From CAVTWS01 sp963738445 (lineage in GTDB: Bacteria; Actinomycetota; Acidimicrobiia; Acidimicrobiales; SHLQ01), in contig CAVTWS010000024.1 in the NCBI GenBank assembly GCA_963738445.1, forward strand, positions 372,001 through 436,000: a stretch of DNA of 64,000 bases, in the 5' to 3' direction. The position numbers were made by a program, and so were the translations under genes. The notes under the pieces were generated by a model. That model was not told the DNA's origin. It searched no databases and was given only the letters and a program-made list of their open reading frames with translations. Below are positions 63,361-64,000 of this stretch, piece by piece; position 1 is the stretch's first letter; the number at the start of each line of letters is the position of its first letter.

Positions 63361-64000
63361 ATGCGTGGTATCCCGCGGCGGATCGCTCAGGCGATCTCCG
63401 GTTCACTGACCGTTCTGGCTCTGCTGGTGGCGCAGATGGTGTTCAACACCACGGGTGCGTCGGCCGTCGTGGGCACCGTGTCGATCGCCGACGCCGTCGT
63501 GGCCGAGGGCAACAGTGGTTCGACGAACATCACGTTCACCGTCTCGCAGAACGGCAACCCCAACGAGGACTGTGGCATCCGCGTGGTCCTCACCCACGGC
63601 ACCACCGTGGCTGCCGACTTCACCAGCACCGCTGCGCAGAACCGCACGATCGACCAGAACGACTCGTCGATCACGGTGAGCTACGCCGTCGCGGGCGACA
63701 CCCTCGTCGAGGGCGCGCAGACGTTCACCCTCACGATGACCGGACGGTCAAGTGGGAGCCTCGACGCGTGTGCGATCGCCGACGGCACCGCCACGGGCAC
63801 GATCATCGACAACGACAGCGTCAACCAGCCACCGGTCAACACCCTCGCTTCTCCGACATCGATCTCCGCGGTGGCCGGCACCACCATCAACCTGCCCACC
63901 TCCTTCGCCGACCCCGACGTCGCCAACGGCACCCTCGACATCGAGGTCAACATCACCGACTTCGACGCCGACGGCGGCGGCCCCGACGGCGTCGTGTCAC
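63361..64000 (+). CDS. Secreted Calx-beta-type repeat protein (3' end outside window)
   Basis: Start ATG at 63361 with GGAGG 4 nt upstream (in GGAGGAACA). A signal peptide follows (RRIAQAISGSLTVLALLVAQMVF), then a Calx-beta-like domain (TVSIADAVVAEGNSGSTNITFTV, VAADFTSTAAQ, SYAVAGDTLVEGAQTFTLTM, GTIIDNDS) and the start of a further Asp-rich module (FADPDVANGTLDIEVNITDFD). Such proteins are usually very long surface or extracellular calcium-binding adhesins. At least 213 residues are visible; the frame is still open at the window edge. Confidence 0.82.
   Translation, partial: MRGIPRRIAQAISGSLTVLALLVAQMVFNTTGASAVVGTVSIADAVVAEGNSGSTNITFTVSQNGNPNEDCGIRVVLTHGTTVAADFTSTAAQNRTIDQNDSSITVSYAVAGDTLVEGAQTFTLTMTGRSSGSLDACAIADGTATGTIIDNDSVNQPPVNTLASPTSISAVAGTTINLPTSFADPDVANGTLDIEVNITDFDADGGGPDGVVS

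Overview
The window is about 64 kb of dense, GC-rich DNA from an actinobacterium, most likely an Acidimicrobiia-type lineage. This is an inference from gene content: LLM-class and PPOX-type flavin/F420 enzymes, a mycothiol/DinB-type TIGR03086 protein, an SCO6745-type protein, an HBHA-like Lys/Ala-tailed protein, and GTG starts. Several genes have a TAnnnT box 6-7 nt before the start codon, which suggests leaderless transcripts. I found no tRNA, rRNA, CRISPR array, insertion sequence or prophage.

Layout. 0-15 kb: lipid and xenobiotic catabolism (D-aminoacylase-type amidohydrolase, CoA transferase, esterase, LLM oxidoreductase, FAH-family hydrolase, acyl-CoA ligase, SDR), a GGDEF-EAL protein and a redoxin with an in-frame UGA. 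15-21 kb: a tightly coupled operon (SAM methyltransferase with an in-frame UGA, PhnD-like binding protein, ATPase, fused double permease). The binding protein resembles the putative selenate-transporter clade. Divergent from it is an AhpD-like/radical-SAM pair. 21-26 kb: a glycan or glycolipid set (TIGR04282-type transferase, GT2, epimerase, polytopic membrane proteins). 26-31 kb: SerB, Maf, Dus and a PLP decarboxylase. 32-33 kb: an isolated AbiEi/DUF559 gene between palindromes. 33-48 kb: amidohydrolase, LLM, regulator, MFS, two-domain CoA transferase, thioesterase, fumarase and PMT-type mannosyltransferase. 48-51.5 kb: an AlgJ-like/MBOAT acylation module with a polysaccharide deacetylase. 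51.5-60 kb: SurE, an AhpD-like protein with a CxxU motif, HemW, nitronate monooxygenase, hydrolase, MFS, P450 and a second amidohydrolase. 60-63 kb: the CBS and cystathionine gamma-lyase pair. The right edge cuts a Calx-beta-type surface protein.

The main result is a selenium signature. Three separate genes are interrupted by a single in-frame TGA with homology continuing straight through it. In two of them the TGA sits exactly at a redox cysteine position (UxxC in a redoxin, CxxU in an AhpD-like protein). In the third it sits near the N-terminus of a methyltransferase whose stop codon overlaps the start of the putative selenate-binding protein. The AhpD and methyltransferase TGAs are followed at matching distance by small perfect hairpins with a G at loop position 2, as expected for bacterial SECIS elements. 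The redoxin has weaker hairpin candidates. No Sec machinery (selA/B/C/D) lies in the window.

Caution on sequence quality: four other genes (GDPD, the transporter ATPase C-terminus, an MFS transporter, the two-domain CoA transferase) each carry an apparent one-base insertion, so indel errors are likely in this assembly. Indels cannot create the in-frame TGAs, which need a base difference with the frame preserved. Short tandem repeats with 23-32 bp periods are scattered through the window, two of them inside coding sequence.
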